Positions 15,966 through 25,727 of a stretch of DNA of 64,000 nt are shown here, one piece after another (position 1 is the stretch's first letter; every line of letters begins with the position of its first letter). The notes under the pieces were generated by a model that saw only the letters and a list, made by a program, of their open reading frames with translations, had not been told where the DNA came from and made no database searches. Source of the DNA: an uncultured Collinsella sp. (GTDB lineage: Bacteria > Actinomycetota > Coriobacteriia > Coriobacteriales > Coriobacteriaceae); contig CAUBPS010000010.1 in assembly GCA_958437935.1 (NCBI GenBank), positions 36,506 through 100,505 on the forward strand, given 5' to 3'. The translations under genes were made by a program, and so were the position numbers.

Positions 15966-18116
15966 TTAGTACTGGCTCTCGTGCTTGCTAAAGAAGTCGA
16001 AGCGCGGGGGCAGCGGCTTTACGCGGTGCTCGCCGGGCTTCTCGCCCAGGCTCTCCACAAACTCGTCCGTGGAGGCAAAGATGTTATCCCAGCTAAAGAA
16101 GGCGACCGGATCGACGTCGAAGTATTCGCAGATGAGCTCGCAGCCGGCCGGCACAATACCGTGCATGAGCACGGTCGCCACGCGCAGCTCGGTAAAGGCG
16201 TCGACGAGGGCCTGCGTCATTGCGACGTTGGCTGGCTCGCCCTCGAGCTTGTTGGCGGCCTTGGAGGCGTCGCTCCAGCGCTTGTTGGCGGCGCGCAGGT
16301 AGTCGTCGCACACGGCAAGCGCGCGGTGCGTCTCGAACTTGTACATGGCCTGCTCAAAGGCGAGGGCTGCCTGCTGGGCGGCTTCGACCACGGCGGCAGA
16401 AGCGGCACCGGCGGGGATGCAGCCGTTGCGATAGGGGCTCTCGTCGCCCTCCTTGACGGCGACGCCGTAGAAGCAGCTGCGGGCCAGGCGGTTGAACACG
16501 CCGGTCAGCAGCGCGCTCTCCTTAAGGGCCGGGTCGATAACGCGCTTGTCGTCGCAGGCGCGCACCTCGTTGCCGTCCTTGTCCTTGCCAGTCACGCGCG
16601 TGTCGTATGCCTTGGGGCTAAAGCTCACCGGCTTTTCGGACAGGCCGAGCGACAGCCAGTGCGCGCGCATCTGCTCGCAGGTGTAGTGGTTGAGCAGGTC
16701 GTCTGCCGGCGGGGGAGGCGTCTGCGAGGACGAGCTGGCCTTTTTGCCCATGTAGAGCAGGTGGTAGCAGGCGCTGACGGTGCTCTGCGTGAGGTCCCAA
16801 CCCAGGGCCTCCCACATGGCGGTCTGCGCGATGCAGTAGAAGTAGATGTTGTCCTGACCGATAAACTGGTAGATCTGTGCGTCGTCCGAGCACCACCAGT
16901 CGCGCCAGTCGAGCGAGCTGTGCTGGTAGGTGGGCGCGGGCACCTGCGTGGAGTCGGCAGCGGGCTCGCCCATGAGGGCGGCATCCTGGGCGGCGACGCC
17001 CTCGGTCACGCCGGCGGCTTTGGTATCGCGTGCGAGCACGGTACGCGTATAGCTGATGGGCGCCCACAGGCTCTCGGGCCAGCACCAGCAGGTGACGTCG
17101 GAGACGCCATCGACCTCGGGCACCGGAACACCCCAGTCGATGTTGCCGGTGATGCGGAAGGGCACGAGCGCCTTGCCGCTGCGGAAGCGCACGCCACCGT
17201 TGGCGAGCACTGCGTGGGCATCGTCGCGCTCCTTCCAGCTGGGGAAGGTGACGGTAAAGCTGCTCTTGTTGCCCTCGGGCTCCAGCACGGTGTGCTCAGG
17301 AAGCTGATCCTCGACGGCATCGAAGGCCTCGCGGAACTTGTTCTGGATGTAGAGCTGAGCCGGCAGCAGCCACTCCTCCATGGTCTTGGAGACCACGGAG
17401 CGAACCTGCGGGTTCTGGGCGAGCTTGGCGGTATAGGTCTTCATAAAGTCGAGGTAGGCCGGCAGGTCGAAGTAGAGGTTGTCGACCGGGCGCAGCTCGG
17501 GCACCTCGCCGGTGAGCTGGCTCTTGGGCGCGATGAGCTCCTCGGGCTCAAACTGGTGGCCCAGATCGCACTCGTCGGCATAAGCCTTCTCGGACTTGCA
17601 GCCCTGGATGGGGCAGCGGCCGATCACCTGACGGCCGTTGAGGAACGTGCCGGCCTTGGCATCGTAGAACTGCAGCGTGGAGCGCTTGGAGATGGTGCCC
17701 TGCTCGTGCAGGCGCTTGATAATCTCGGCGGTCACCTCGTTGTGAATCTGCGCAGCCGGCTCAAGGCCCGAGCCGCCGTAGATGTCGCAGCTGATGTTGT
17801 AGTTGTTGAGGGTCGCGGCCTGGCGGGAGTGATTGGACTCGACATACTCGCTAATGGACTTGTCGTAGCCCTCGTTCTCCTTGAGCTTGCGGTAGCTCTC
17901 CATGATGGGCGAGCCATAGCAGTCGGTGCCCGAGGTGAAGATGACGTTCTCGCGGCCCAGGCGGTCGCGCAGGAAGCGGGCGAAGAAGTCGGCAGGGACA
18001 AAGACGCCGCCAACGTGGCCAAAGTGAAGGCCCTTGTTGCCGTAGGGCTCGCCGGCGGTAACGATGGCGCGGCGAGGCCAGCTGGGACGGTCGTTCATGG
18101 AGTATTTGGATGCCAT
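15966..18116 (-). CDS. metG: Methionyl-tRNA synthetase-like class I tRNA ligase with altered KMSKS loop
   Basis: The ATG at 18116 follows AAGGAG with ideal spacing; upstream in-frame starts are rejected. The 716-residue protein has a Rossmann start (PRRAIVTAGEPYGNKGLHFGHVGG) with a HIGH-type HFGH, the GTDCYGSPI segment, a Cys-rich zinc knuckle (RCPIQGCKSEKAYADECDLGH), the WPESLWAPISY and QFIGQDNIYFY methionine-site region, and an all-helical anticodon domain. The KMSKS loop, however, reads MGKKASSSSQTPPPPADD (about residue 454): the second lysine is replaced and a Ser/Pro stretch follows. Function as MetRS is likely from overall layout. Whether this is the only MetRS in the genome is decisive for interpreting the odd loop. 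Confidence 0.8.
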   Translation of the reverse strand: MASKYSMNDRPSWPRRAIVTAGEPYGNKGLHFGHVGGVFVPADFFARFLRDRLGRENVIFTSGTDCYGSPIMESYRKLKENEGYDKSISEYVESNHSRQAATLNNYNISCDIYGGSGLEPAAQIHNEVTAEIIKRLHEQGTISKRSTLQFYDAKAGTFLNGRQVIGRCPIQGCKSEKAYADECDLGHQFEPEELIAPKSQLTGEVPELRPVDNLYFDLPAYLDFMKTYTAKLAQNPQVRSVVSKTMEEWLLPAQLYIQNKFREAFDAVEDQLPEHTVLEPEGNKSSFTVTFPSWKERDDAHAVLANGGVRFRSGKALVPFRITGNIDWGVPVPEVDGVSDVTCWCWPESLWAPISYTRTVLARDTKAAGVTEGVAAQDAALMGEPAADSTQVPAPTYQHSSLDWRDWWCSDDAQIYQFIGQDNIYFYCIAQTAMWEALGWDLTQSTVSACYHLLYMGKKASSSSQTPPPPADDLLNHYTCEQMRAHWLSLGLSEKPVSFSPKAYDTRVTGKDKDGNEVRACDDKRVIDPALKESALLTGVFNRLARSCFYGVAVKEGDESPYRNGCIPAGAASAAVVEAAQQAALAFEQAMYKFETHRALAVCDDYLRAANKRWSDASKAANKLEGEPANVAMTQALVDAFTELRVATVLMHGIVPAGCELICEYFDVDPVAFFSWDNIFASTDEFVESLGEKPGEHRVKPLPPRFDFFSKHESQY

Positions 18117-18248
18117 GGGACTCCTTCGCATATGGTGAGGGCGCGGCCGGGCGCGGGGCTCGGCGGCGCGGTGGTCAATTCGTGCATATCGTTCGACATT
18201 ATCGCACATGCGGGCGGGTGCGTGGCAGGGGCGCTATCCTAAGATGCT

Positions 18249-18815
18249 ATGAATGAGATTTCCAACATACATGCGTTTGAAGACGAGGATTTTCTGCACG
18301 CTTGCTTCGTGTGGGGGATGGTCGTAGTCGGCGTGTTTGCCGTGTGCCTGGTGCCGGTGTTTATGCTGCTGGGCGGACCCGCGGACCTGGATGCGGCTGA
18401 CGCGGGCGGTTGGACGGCGGTCGTGGGCTGGATAGTCGGCTTGGCTGCGATCTCAATGGCGTCGTTCGCCGTGCACGAGCTGGTGCACGGTGTGTTTTTT
18501 AAGCTGCTGGCGCCTGCGGGCGCGAAGGTGACCTTTGGGGCGAATCGCGAGACAGCGATGATCTATGCCTGCGCCGAAGGCGTTGTGTATTCTCGCCGGC
18601 GGTACGTGGCGGTTTGCCTGGCGCCGACGGTTGTTGTGACGGCAACGCTTGCCCTGGGGTTTGCGTTTTCGGGCTATCCGCTGCTGTGCTATCTGGCGGC
18701 CGGCTTGCATTTGTCAGGCTGTGTGGGCGACTGGTATTACGTGCGGACCATTTTGCGCGACCGCCGCATTGTCGCCTGCGAGGATACGTCCTTTGGCGTG
18801 CGCTTTTTCGGGTGA
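18249..18815 (+). CDS. DUF3267 putative membrane metalloprotease
   Basis: The 188-residue protein has four or five hydrophobic segments and an HELVHG (HExxH) zinc-binding motif at the end of the second/third helix (MASFAVHELVHGVFFKLL, about residue 77), as in the zincin-like DUF3267 family. Downstream AVCLAPTVVV and HLSGCVGDWYYVRTIL match the family's third motif (the G-x-x-x-D helix). It is probably an intramembrane protease of unknown substrate. It ends 10 bases before queH with the same direction, so it is likely the first gene of that transcript; no functional link with queuosine is known. Confidence 0.82.
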   Translation: MNEISNIHAFEDEDFLHACFVWGMVVVGVFAVCLVPVFMLLGGPADLDAADAGGWTAVVGWIVGLAAISMASFAVHELVHGVFFKLLAPAGAKVTFGANRETAMIYACAEGVVYSRRRYVAVCLAPTVVVTATLALGFAFSGYPLLCYLAAGLHLSGCVGDWYYVRTILRDRRIVACEDTSFGVRFFG

Positions 18816-18825
18816 GGAGATGTTG

Positions 18826-19401
18826 ATGAAGCCGTTGTTGTTGCACGCTTGCTGCGCGCCGTGCTCGCTTGAGCCGGTCCGCCTGCTGCGCGAGGAAGGG
18901 TTTGAGCCCACGATTTGCTGGACCAACCCCAATATTCAGCCGCACGATGAATGGCAGCGTCGCCTGGACGAGCTGCGCCGGTGGTGTGCCGATGGCGACA
19001 TCGAGCTTATCGAGGCGGGGGAGGACCGTGAGCGTTGGGAGGCCGGCGTGGCCCCGCTGGGCGCCGATCGAGCCCGTCGCTGTCGCGCATGCTATGCCCT
19101 GCGCCTGGCCGAGGCATGCCGAGTGGCCCAGGAGCGCGGGTTTGAGTTTGTGGGTACGACGCTCGCCGTCTCGCCGTATCAGCTGTTCGACACCTGCAAT
19201 GATGTGTTGGAGCGTCTGGCTGCCGCCCGCGGTCTCACTCCGGTGATTCGCGATTTTCGTCCGTATTACCCCGAGGCGACACGCCGTTCGCGCGAGCTGG
19301 GCATGTATCGGCAGAACTACTGTGGTTGCCGCTTCTCGGCTGTCGAGGCGGCCATGGACCGCGCCCGCATCCGCGACGAGCGCAAAGCGTCCAAAAAGTA
19401 G
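18826..19401 (+). CDS. queH: Epoxyqueuosine reductase QueH
   Basis: The ATG at 18826 has GAGGAG 6 bases ahead; an ATG at 18820 would overlap that site. The 191-residue product begins MKPLLLHACCAPCS, the cysteine-rich signature of QueH (formerly DUF208), followed by RCRACYALRL and NYCGCRFS, the cysteines that in this family bind an iron-sulfur cluster and an extra metal. It reduces epoxyqueuosine to queuosine in tRNA, the last step of the pathway, replacing the B12-dependent QueG. queA follows directly, which makes the assignment firm. It is notable that this organism uses the B12-independent form while investing in B12 capture. Confidence 0.93.
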   Translation: MKPLLLHACCAPCSLEPVRLLREEGFEPTICWTNPNIQPHDEWQRRLDELRRWCADGDIELIEAGEDRERWEAGVAPLGADRARRCRACYALRLAEACRVAQERGFEFVGTTLAVSPYQLFDTCNDVLERLAAARGLTPVIRDFRPYYPEATRRSRELGMYRQNYCGCRFSAVEAAMDRARIRDERKASKK

Positions 19402-19465
19402 TTCTTTTGAGCTGGCAGCCTGCTAGGATGTAGAGCGGACTATAGCTATATAAGGAGTATCCGAC

Positions 19466-20683
19466 GTGTCTATGCGTACCGATGATTTTGACTACAACCT
19501 TCCCGAGGAACTGATTGCCCAAGCTCCTGCCGAGCCGCGCGACTCCTGCCGCCTGCTGGTGGTGGATCGCAAGGGCTCCCAGGCGGGAACGCCGCTGGAG
19601 CACGGCGGTACCGTTGAGCACCGCATCTTCCGCGACATCATCGACTATATCGAGCCTGGCGATGTGCTCGTCATCAACAAGACGCGCGTGATGCCGGCCC
19701 GCCTGATCGGTCGCAAGGAGGGCTCGGGCGGCGTGGTCGAGACGCTGCTGCTCAAGCGCCGCGAAGATGTTGACCCGCTGGGCCACGTTTGGGAGTGCCT
19801 GGTCAAGCCGGGTAAGCGCCTGAAGCCCGGTGCTCAGATTGAGTATCGTGCGGGCGGCGCCCATGCGCCCGAGGGGGCTCCCGTGGTGCTGACGGCCGAG
19901 GTCATCGACTTTGTCACCGATAGCCGCGGCGGCCGCCTGGTGCGTTTTGAGCCGGCCGGTTGCAATGCCGCCGGCGAGCCGCGCACGCTCGACGAGGCCA
20001 TCCATGCTGCCGGCCACGTGCCGCTGCCGCCCTACATTACCGATTACGAGGGCGATCCCGAGAAGTACCAGACCGTCTACGCCATGAAAGAGGAACACTC
20101 GGCTGCAGCTCCCACGGCGGGTCTGCACTTTACTTCCGAGCTCATGGCCGCTATCGAGGCCAAGGGTGCGAAGTTTGCCGCCGTCGAGCTCGAGGTGGGC
20201 ATCGATACCTTCCGCTTGGTGGAGGAGGACGACCCCACGCAGCACGTCATGCACACCGAGCGCTACCACGTGTCGCAGGAAGTTGTCGACGCCGTGCATA
20301 AGGCGAAAGCCGAGGGTCATCGTGTGATCGCCGTCGGCACTACCGCGGTGCGCTCGCTCGAGAGCGCGTTTGACGCAGAAGCCCCGGTGTTCGATCCGGC
20401 CGTGACGGCGCGCTATTTTGAAGGCCGCGAGGACGGAGCCGACACGCTTGGCCGCGGTGACATCGTGGTGCGCGAGAACGCCACGACGCAGCTCTACCTC
20501 ATGCCCGGCTCGACCTATCACGTGGTAGACGCGCTGATCACGAACTTCCACGTGCCGCGCTCCACGCTCATGATGCTCGTGAGCGCACTTGCCACCCGCG
20601 ACCAGATCATGGATGCCTACGCTGCTGCTATCGAGGAGCGCTACCGCTTCTTCAGCTTTGGCGACGCCATGCTCATTCAGTAG
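19466..20683 (+). CDS. queA: tRNA preQ1(34) S-adenosylmethionine ribosyltransferase-isomerase QueA
   Basis: Start is the GTG at 19466, which AAGGAG precedes by 8 bases; the in-frame ATG at 19472 is too far away. The 405 residues include DDFDYNLPEELIAQAPAEPRDSCRLLV, the VLVINKTRVMPARLIGRK strand, EEHSAAAPTAGLHFT and the NFHVPRSTLMMLVSAL end, all typical of QueA. The enzyme transfers and isomerises the ribose of SAM to preQ1 in tRNA to give epoxyqueuosine, the substrate of QueH encoded just before it. The protein is longer than many QueA (about 345), with an expanded middle region. A strong hairpin (family D repeat) begins at the stop codon. Confidence 0.95.
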   Translation: MSMRTDDFDYNLPEELIAQAPAEPRDSCRLLVVDRKGSQAGTPLEHGGTVEHRIFRDIIDYIEPGDVLVINKTRVMPARLIGRKEGSGGVVETLLLKRREDVDPLGHVWECLVKPGKRLKPGAQIEYRAGGAHAPEGAPVVLTAEVIDFVTDSRGGRLVRFEPAGCNAAGEPRTLDEAIHAAGHVPLPPYITDYEGDPEKYQTVYAMKEEHSAAAPTAGLHFTSELMAAIEAKGAKFAAVELEVGIDTFRLVEEDDPTQHVMHTERYHVSQEVVDAVHKAKAEGHRVIAVGTTAVRSLESAFDAEAPVFDPAVTARYFEGREDGADTLGRGDIVVRENATTQLYLMPGSTYHVVDALITNFHVPRSTLMMLVSALATRDQIMDAYAAAIEERYRFFSFGDAMLIQ

Positions 20684-20790
20684 GTTACGGCGTTTTACAA
20701 ACGCCGTAACCGGTCGACGCTGCGCGGGCCGCATTTGGACAATCTGACGTTCAACTTCAAGGGCACGACCAGAAGGTCAGCGCCCTTTCG
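20684..20790. repeat. Family D repeat, copy 1: GTTACGGCG hairpin plus GACCAGAAGGTC palindrome
   Basis: GTTACGGCGTTT/AAACGCCGTAAC (20684-20695, 20699-20710) forms a perfect 12-bp hairpin touching the queA stop codon. CGACGCTGCGCGG follows, then a second palindrome with GGGC/GCCC arms around GACCAGAAGGTC (20767-20778), with weaker pairing further out (CATTTGGACAA with TTGTCTCAAATG). The 389-base gap to the next gene also holds a family C mosaic and a family B element. No gene is seen in it. Confidence 0.75.
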
Positions 20791-20863
20791 TTTCACGTCA
20801 CCTTGTCTCAAATGTGACCCGCTCGCTGACTCTGCCATTACATCGGTGTTGCCGTGGTTGTTG

Positions 20864-20936
20864 AGTAGTCATTGGGCACTTGGCACTTGGGGACGTTCCT
20901 TTTGTGCCGGCACCTGGGGACAGTCCTTATGTCATG
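20864..20936. repeat. Family C repeat (GGGGACGTTCC mosaic), copy 1
   Basis: The modules GGCACTTGGGGACGTTCC, TTTGTGCCGGCAC and CTGGGGACAGTCCTT stand in line; similar modules occur at 24116, 37301 and 59341. Confidence 0.75.
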
Positions 20937-20980
20937 AGATCGGTGCAAGAGGGGTAGGTTGCCTTGCGTCGATCTAAATA

Positions 20981-21046
20981 AGTTGCGGTGAGATAGTTCT
21001 TGAATTGGCCTTTTTGGGGCTAAACAGGAACTATCTCACCGCAACT
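20981..21046. repeat. Family B repeat (AGTTGCGGTG two-hairpin element), copy 1
   Basis: A 19-bp perfect inverted repeat starts AGTTGCGGTGAGATAGTTC (20981-20999) and is completed at 21028-21046, with a GGCC...GGCT inner hairpin. It sits 26 bases after the stop codon of the minus-strand gene at 21073. Confidence 0.85.
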
Positions 21047-21072
21047 GCGTTGAGCGTTTTTTGGCGGTTGGT

Positions 21073-22836
21073 TTACTTGCTTGCGAACAGCCAGACTAGG
21101 ATGATCACCAGGATTGCGGCGACGATGCAGACGATGGCGCCGGTGAATTTGATGCGTGAGTCGCGGGTACGCTCGCGCACCGCGTCCTCGGTGGCCTCGA
21201 GCTGGGCGACTTCTCGCTCGGTCTCGGCGTGTTCGGCTTTGTCTCGGGCCAAGGATCCTGCAAGCGACTCAGTGATCTCTGGATGGTCATGTACCTCGGT
21301 CGCCTGCTCGATGATCGACTGTGCATGTGCGGCATCTGCTTGGGCGTTGGCGATGCTTTGCTCTTGGTCGCGGCGTGCCTTGTCCTCGGCGGCGATCTTC
21401 TCGCGCAGTTCGCGCTGGCGCGTCGTGGCGGCAGTTTTCGCCGTCTGCAGCTCGTCGCGCGCGGCATCGGCCTCAGTCGTCACGGCTTGGTGTGCGCGTT
21501 TGGCTTCGGCAATGGGGGCTTGAGCCTGCTCGACGGCCTGCTCGGCTGCGGCAAGCGAGTGCTCAAGGTCGGCGGTGATGCGCGGGACATCTTCTTCGGC
21601 TTTACGCAGGGCATCTGCCGTGTCGGAGATCTGCATCGAGAGCTCGCTGGTGCGCACCGTATAGCTGGCGGGATTTGCCGAGGGATTGCGTTGCAGCTCG
21701 GCATACTCATGACGCAGCGTCTCGAGCTGGGCGCGCGTGGCGTCGACGGTTTGTTGTGCGGCCGCAATGCCGGCGTCTCGCTCGGCCTTCACCTTGTCGC
21801 GGATACGCTTGGAATCCTCAAGACGTCGAACGAGGCGGTTGCCGGTCTCGCGCGAGCTCGCCTCGCGGGCCTCCACGGCGTCGAGCGCGGCCTTCAGGCG
21901 GAGCTCAGTCGCGTCATCCTCTGTCTTCATTTGTTCGAACTGACTCTTGAGCTCTGTCGCTTTGGCGGCGTGGGCATCACGGTCAATCTCGGCTGCCGCA
22001 GCGGTCTTTTGCGCTGTGGCGATCGCCTGACGCTGGTCGGCGACGATCTGGTCGTAGCGGCCTGCGATATCCTGGCGCGTCTCGAGTTCCTCGGTCTGAT
22101 CGGTAATGCGCTGCTCAAGTTCGGCCAGGTGGGCGCGGGCATCGGCAAGTGCCTTTTTCGCGGCGTTCATCTCGCGCATGGCCGAGGCACCTTGGGCGAT
22201 AAAGCTGCCCACGGCGTTCGCAGTGTTCGAGACAGCGGTCCCCAGATCGTGGCTCGCGGCGGGGTAGTGCGGGGCGGTCGGGCGAGCGGTGTCGGCAGCG
22301 TCCGCATCGGCAGCCTGCGGCGCGGCGATATTGCCGGTACCGCCCTCGACCACAGAAAAGCCTGCTGCGTGCGGATCGACCGCATCGGCGCCAATCGTGG
22401 GGTGCTCGAGCTGCAGAAACGAGGGCATGGTGCTGCCCTGGTCGGCAACCGGAGTCTCGCCGGGCACAAAGGTCGAGGCGGCCTCGGCAGCCTCCTCTTC
22501 CTCGGCATCAATATCGGCATCGGACACGGCGTCTTTCATCGCTTTGACGGCGTCCATCATGGAGTCCATGACGGCATCGAGCTCTTCTTCCGAAGACACC
22601 TCGATGGGGCCCGCAGCTTGCGGGGCGTCGTCCTGTACAGGGGCGTCGTCCTGAGCGGGCGCATCGTCGTTTTGCTCATCGGCGTTTTCTGTTTCGGGGG
22701 TTTCCGCCGTAGCGCTTTCGTCCAAGATGGGGTCGTCGATGTCGATACCATCGCAGGTCACAGCGTCAGTATCTGCGGTGACGTCTGCGGGATCATCAAT
22801 ATGCTGTTGAGTCTGGGGGTCCAGCTCGTCTGTCAT
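21073..22836 (-). CDS. Long coiled-coil protein with a C-terminal membrane anchor
   Basis: The start is one of two near ATGs (22842 or 22836) after GAGGAG; 22836 has the better spacing, giving 587 residues. The first 230 residues are acidic and of low complexity (TADTD, DDAPVQDDAPQ), then comes a continuous heptad-type coiled coil from about 250 to 540 (KALADARAHLAELEQRITDQTEELETR and onward), ending in one membrane helix (FTGAIVCIVAAILVIILVWLFASK). This is a tail-anchored, cytoplasm-facing rod with no enzymatic domain. I recognise no family; a role in cell shape or envelope organisation is only a guess. It lies alone, convergent with queA and divergent from the SDR gene. Confidence 0.75.
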   Translation of the reverse strand: MTDELDPQTQQHIDDPADVTADTDAVTCDGIDIDDPILDESATAETPETENADEQNDDAPAQDDAPVQDDAPQAAGPIEVSSEEELDAVMDSMMDAVKAMKDAVSDADIDAEEEEAAEAASTFVPGETPVADQGSTMPSFLQLEHPTIGADAVDPHAAGFSVVEGGTGNIAAPQAADADAADTARPTAPHYPAASHDLGTAVSNTANAVGSFIAQGASAMREMNAAKKALADARAHLAELEQRITDQTEELETRQDIAGRYDQIVADQRQAIATAQKTAAAAEIDRDAHAAKATELKSQFEQMKTEDDATELRLKAALDAVEAREASSRETGNRLVRRLEDSKRIRDKVKAERDAGIAAAQQTVDATRAQLETLRHEYAELQRNPSANPASYTVRTSELSMQISDTADALRKAEEDVPRITADLEHSLAAAEQAVEQAQAPIAEAKRAHQAVTTEADAARDELQTAKTAATTRQRELREKIAAEDKARRDQEQSIANAQADAAHAQSIIEQATEVHDHPEITESLAGSLARDKAEHAETEREVAQLEATEDAVRERTRDSRIKFTGAIVCIVAAILVIILVWLFASK

Positions 22837-23130
22837 AGGCATGTGCTCCTCATCGTTGTTTGTCACCCTATGATAAAGTCTCGCGCCGACATCCCGCGCG
22901 CCGCAGCAAAGTTTCAAAACGTGTTCGATGGCTCGATCTGATAACAACAACTCGGCCGCTTTATCCAGTTTGTACTTGACAATCCCTTCGCCGAATGACG
23001 TTGCGCCGTTCGCCTGCTGCGGTCTTTATTTTTCACTTGAACACGCTAAAGTTGCATTTCAGCTTTTGGCGCGTGAAGTTGGATACGCGCAGTCGGCGGG
23101 CGTGCCCGTCGCGATTCGAAAGGACTTTGT

Positions 23131-23931
23131 ATGGGACTTTTCACTGGTAAGACCGTGATCGTCACCGGCGGCGGCAAGGCCACGCTCAAGGACGGTTCCG
23201 CTGGCTCCATCGGTTACGGCATCGATATCGCTTTTGCCAAGGAGGGCGCAAACCTCGTTATTACCGGCCGCAACGTTGCCAAGCTCGAGGCTGCCAAGGA
23301 GTCCCTCGAGGCCGAGTACGGCGTCAAGGTTCTGCCTGTTCAGGCCGATGTCTCAGCTGGTCAGGACAACGAGGCCGTCGTCCAGAACGTCATCGACAAG
23401 GCCATTGAGGAGTTCGGCCGCATCGACGCCGTCGTCAACAATGCTCAGGCCAGCGCCTCGGGCGTGACCATCGCCGATCACACCATGGACCAGTTTAACC
23501 TGGCCATTTACTCCGGTCTGTATGCTACCTATCTGTACATGCAGAAGGCCTATCCGCACCTGAAGGAGACCAAGGGCTCCGTGGTCAACTTTGCCTCGGG
23601 CGCCGGCCTGTTTGGCAACTATGGCCAGTGCAGCTATGCTGCCGCCAAGGAGGGCATCCGCGGCCTGACCCGCGTTGCCGCCAACGAGTGGGGCCCCGAC
23701 GGCATCAACGTCAACATCGTGTGCCCGCTTGCTTGGACCGCTGCGCTCGAGAACTTCCAGGATGCCTACCCCGAGGCGTTCAAGGCCAACGTCCACATGC
23801 CGCCGGCTGGTCACTACGGCGACGTCGAGAAGGAAATCGGCCGCGTGGTCGTTCAGCTCTGCGGTCCCGACTTTAAGTACATGAACGGCGAGACCGTCAC
23901 CCTCGAGGGTGGCATGGGCCAGCGTCCTTAA
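23131..23931 (+). CDS. Short-chain dehydrogenase, candidate 12-alpha-hydroxysteroid dehydrogenase
   Basis: The 266-residue SDR starts at an ATG with AAAGGA ahead. It has the cofactor loop TVIVTGGGKATLKDGSAGSIGYG, a TGRN end to the second strand (an Arg favouring NADP), NNAQASASG in place of NNAG, the Ser of NFASGAGLFGN and the YAAAK catalytic pair, and ends LEGGMGQRP. The NNAQASASG, NFASGAGLFGN, YSGLYAT and closing MGxRP text is, from memory, very like clostridial 12-alpha-HSDH, which oxidises the 12-hydroxyl of bile acids. Compared with it, an insert (TLKDGSA) sits inside the glycine loop. Bile-acid activity is a hypothesis; SDR membership is certain. A family D repeat follows. Confidence 0.85.
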   Translation: MGLFTGKTVIVTGGGKATLKDGSAGSIGYGIDIAFAKEGANLVITGRNVAKLEAAKESLEAEYGVKVLPVQADVSAGQDNEAVVQNVIDKAIEEFGRIDAVVNNAQASASGVTIADHTMDQFNLAIYSGLYATYLYMQKAYPHLKETKGSVVNFASGAGLFGNYGQCSYAAAKEGIRGLTRVAANEWGPDGINVNIVCPLAWTAALENFQDAYPEAFKANVHMPPAGHYGDVEKEIGRVVVQLCGPDFKYMNGETVTLEGGMGQRP

Positions 23932-23933
23932 GG

Positions 23934-24045
23934 GTTACGGCGTTTTGCCAAACGCCGTAACGGGCCGACGCTGCGCGGTCACCAGAGCGACAACTTGTCA
24001 TTTAAAGAGGGCGGCATGACCAGAAGGTCTATGCCGCCCTCTTTT
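23934..24045. repeat. Family D repeat, copy 2: GTTACGGCG hairpin plus GACCAGAAGGTC palindrome
   Basis: GTTACGGCGTTT (23934-23945) pairs with AAACGCCGTAAC (23950-23961); CGACGCTGCGCGG follows as in copy 1. GACCAGAAGGTC (24018-24029) is then flanked by AAAGAGGGCGGCAT and ATGCCGCCCTCTTT, ending in TTTT, a good terminator for the SDR gene. Outer pairing ACCAGAGCGACAA/TTGTTCGCTCTGG extends it. The 443-base gap up to tgt holds this, a family C mosaic and a promoter. Confidence 0.8.
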
Positions 24046-24115
24046 CATGCCAATTTGTTCGCTCTGGCGACCGCTCGCTGACGTTGCTAGGGCATCGGCG
24101 TTTGCGTTGCTGACG

Positions 24116-24290
24116 AAAAGTAGTCGTTGGGGACGTTCTTAAATGACTAGTCGAAGGGGACAGTCTTGTCGGCACTTGGGGACGGTCCCTAAGTGCCGGC
24201 AGATTGGGACACTCCTTTGCAAGATGGCGCTGAAGGCTGTCCCCAACAACTAGTCATTTAAGAACGTCCCCAACGGCTAGTTGTTTAATG
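24116..24290. repeat. Family C repeat (GGGGACGTTCC mosaic), copy 2, with 26-bp arms
   Basis: A 26-bp perfect inverted repeat (24126-24151 and 24249-24274, beginning GTTGGGGACGTTCTTAAATG) encloses nested stems GGGGACAG/CTGTCCCC and CGGCACTTGGGGAC...CTAAGTGCCG. In all, about 150 bases fold into one structure. Confidence 0.8.
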
Positions 24291-24331
24291 CACCAGTTTC
24301 TGTCGAGTCGGTGCTTCTTGCGGGTTGCCCG

Positions 24332-24337
24332 TATAAT
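24332..24337 (+). promoter_or_regulatory. -10 box of the tgt promoter
   Basis: A perfect TATAAT 38 bases before the tgt start, in the sequence CCCGTATAATGG. No clear -35 is seen at 17 bases. Confidence 0.5.
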
Positions 24338-24374
24338 GGTTTGCGTATGAACCGCAACCAAGGAGTTCCAGTTT

Positions 24375-25514
<1,140 letters not shown>

Positions 25515-25663
25515 GGGCGACAGACACGCTTGCAGCGCGTGGGCAACGGCAAAAGCTGAGCGGCAGCCGCACGTCACATTCACTGACGTCGTCTGCGCGA
25601 CCGCTGACCGATAGCTTGCAAGCACTTGATGCATCGTGGGTACCATACCGAATGGTTGATGTT

Positions 25664-25712
25664 CGGGCGGGTGTTTGGCGCATGGCGTCGACCCCGCCCG
25701 TTTTTCTTTTTC
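25664..25712 (+). terminator. Terminator/attenuator just upstream of the LOG gene
   Basis: CGGGCGGG (25664-25671) pairs with CCCGCCCG (25693-25700), followed by TTTTTCTTTTTC. It ends tgt transcription or attenuates the LOG gene, whose ATG is only 16 bases beyond. Confidence 0.7.
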
Positions 25713-25727
25713 TCGATAGGAGTACCC

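Noticed and set aside
15930..18242. 770-codon open frame on the plus strand opposite metG
   Set aside because: Antisense shadow; the minus-strand synthetase has motifs, an RBS and proper ends.
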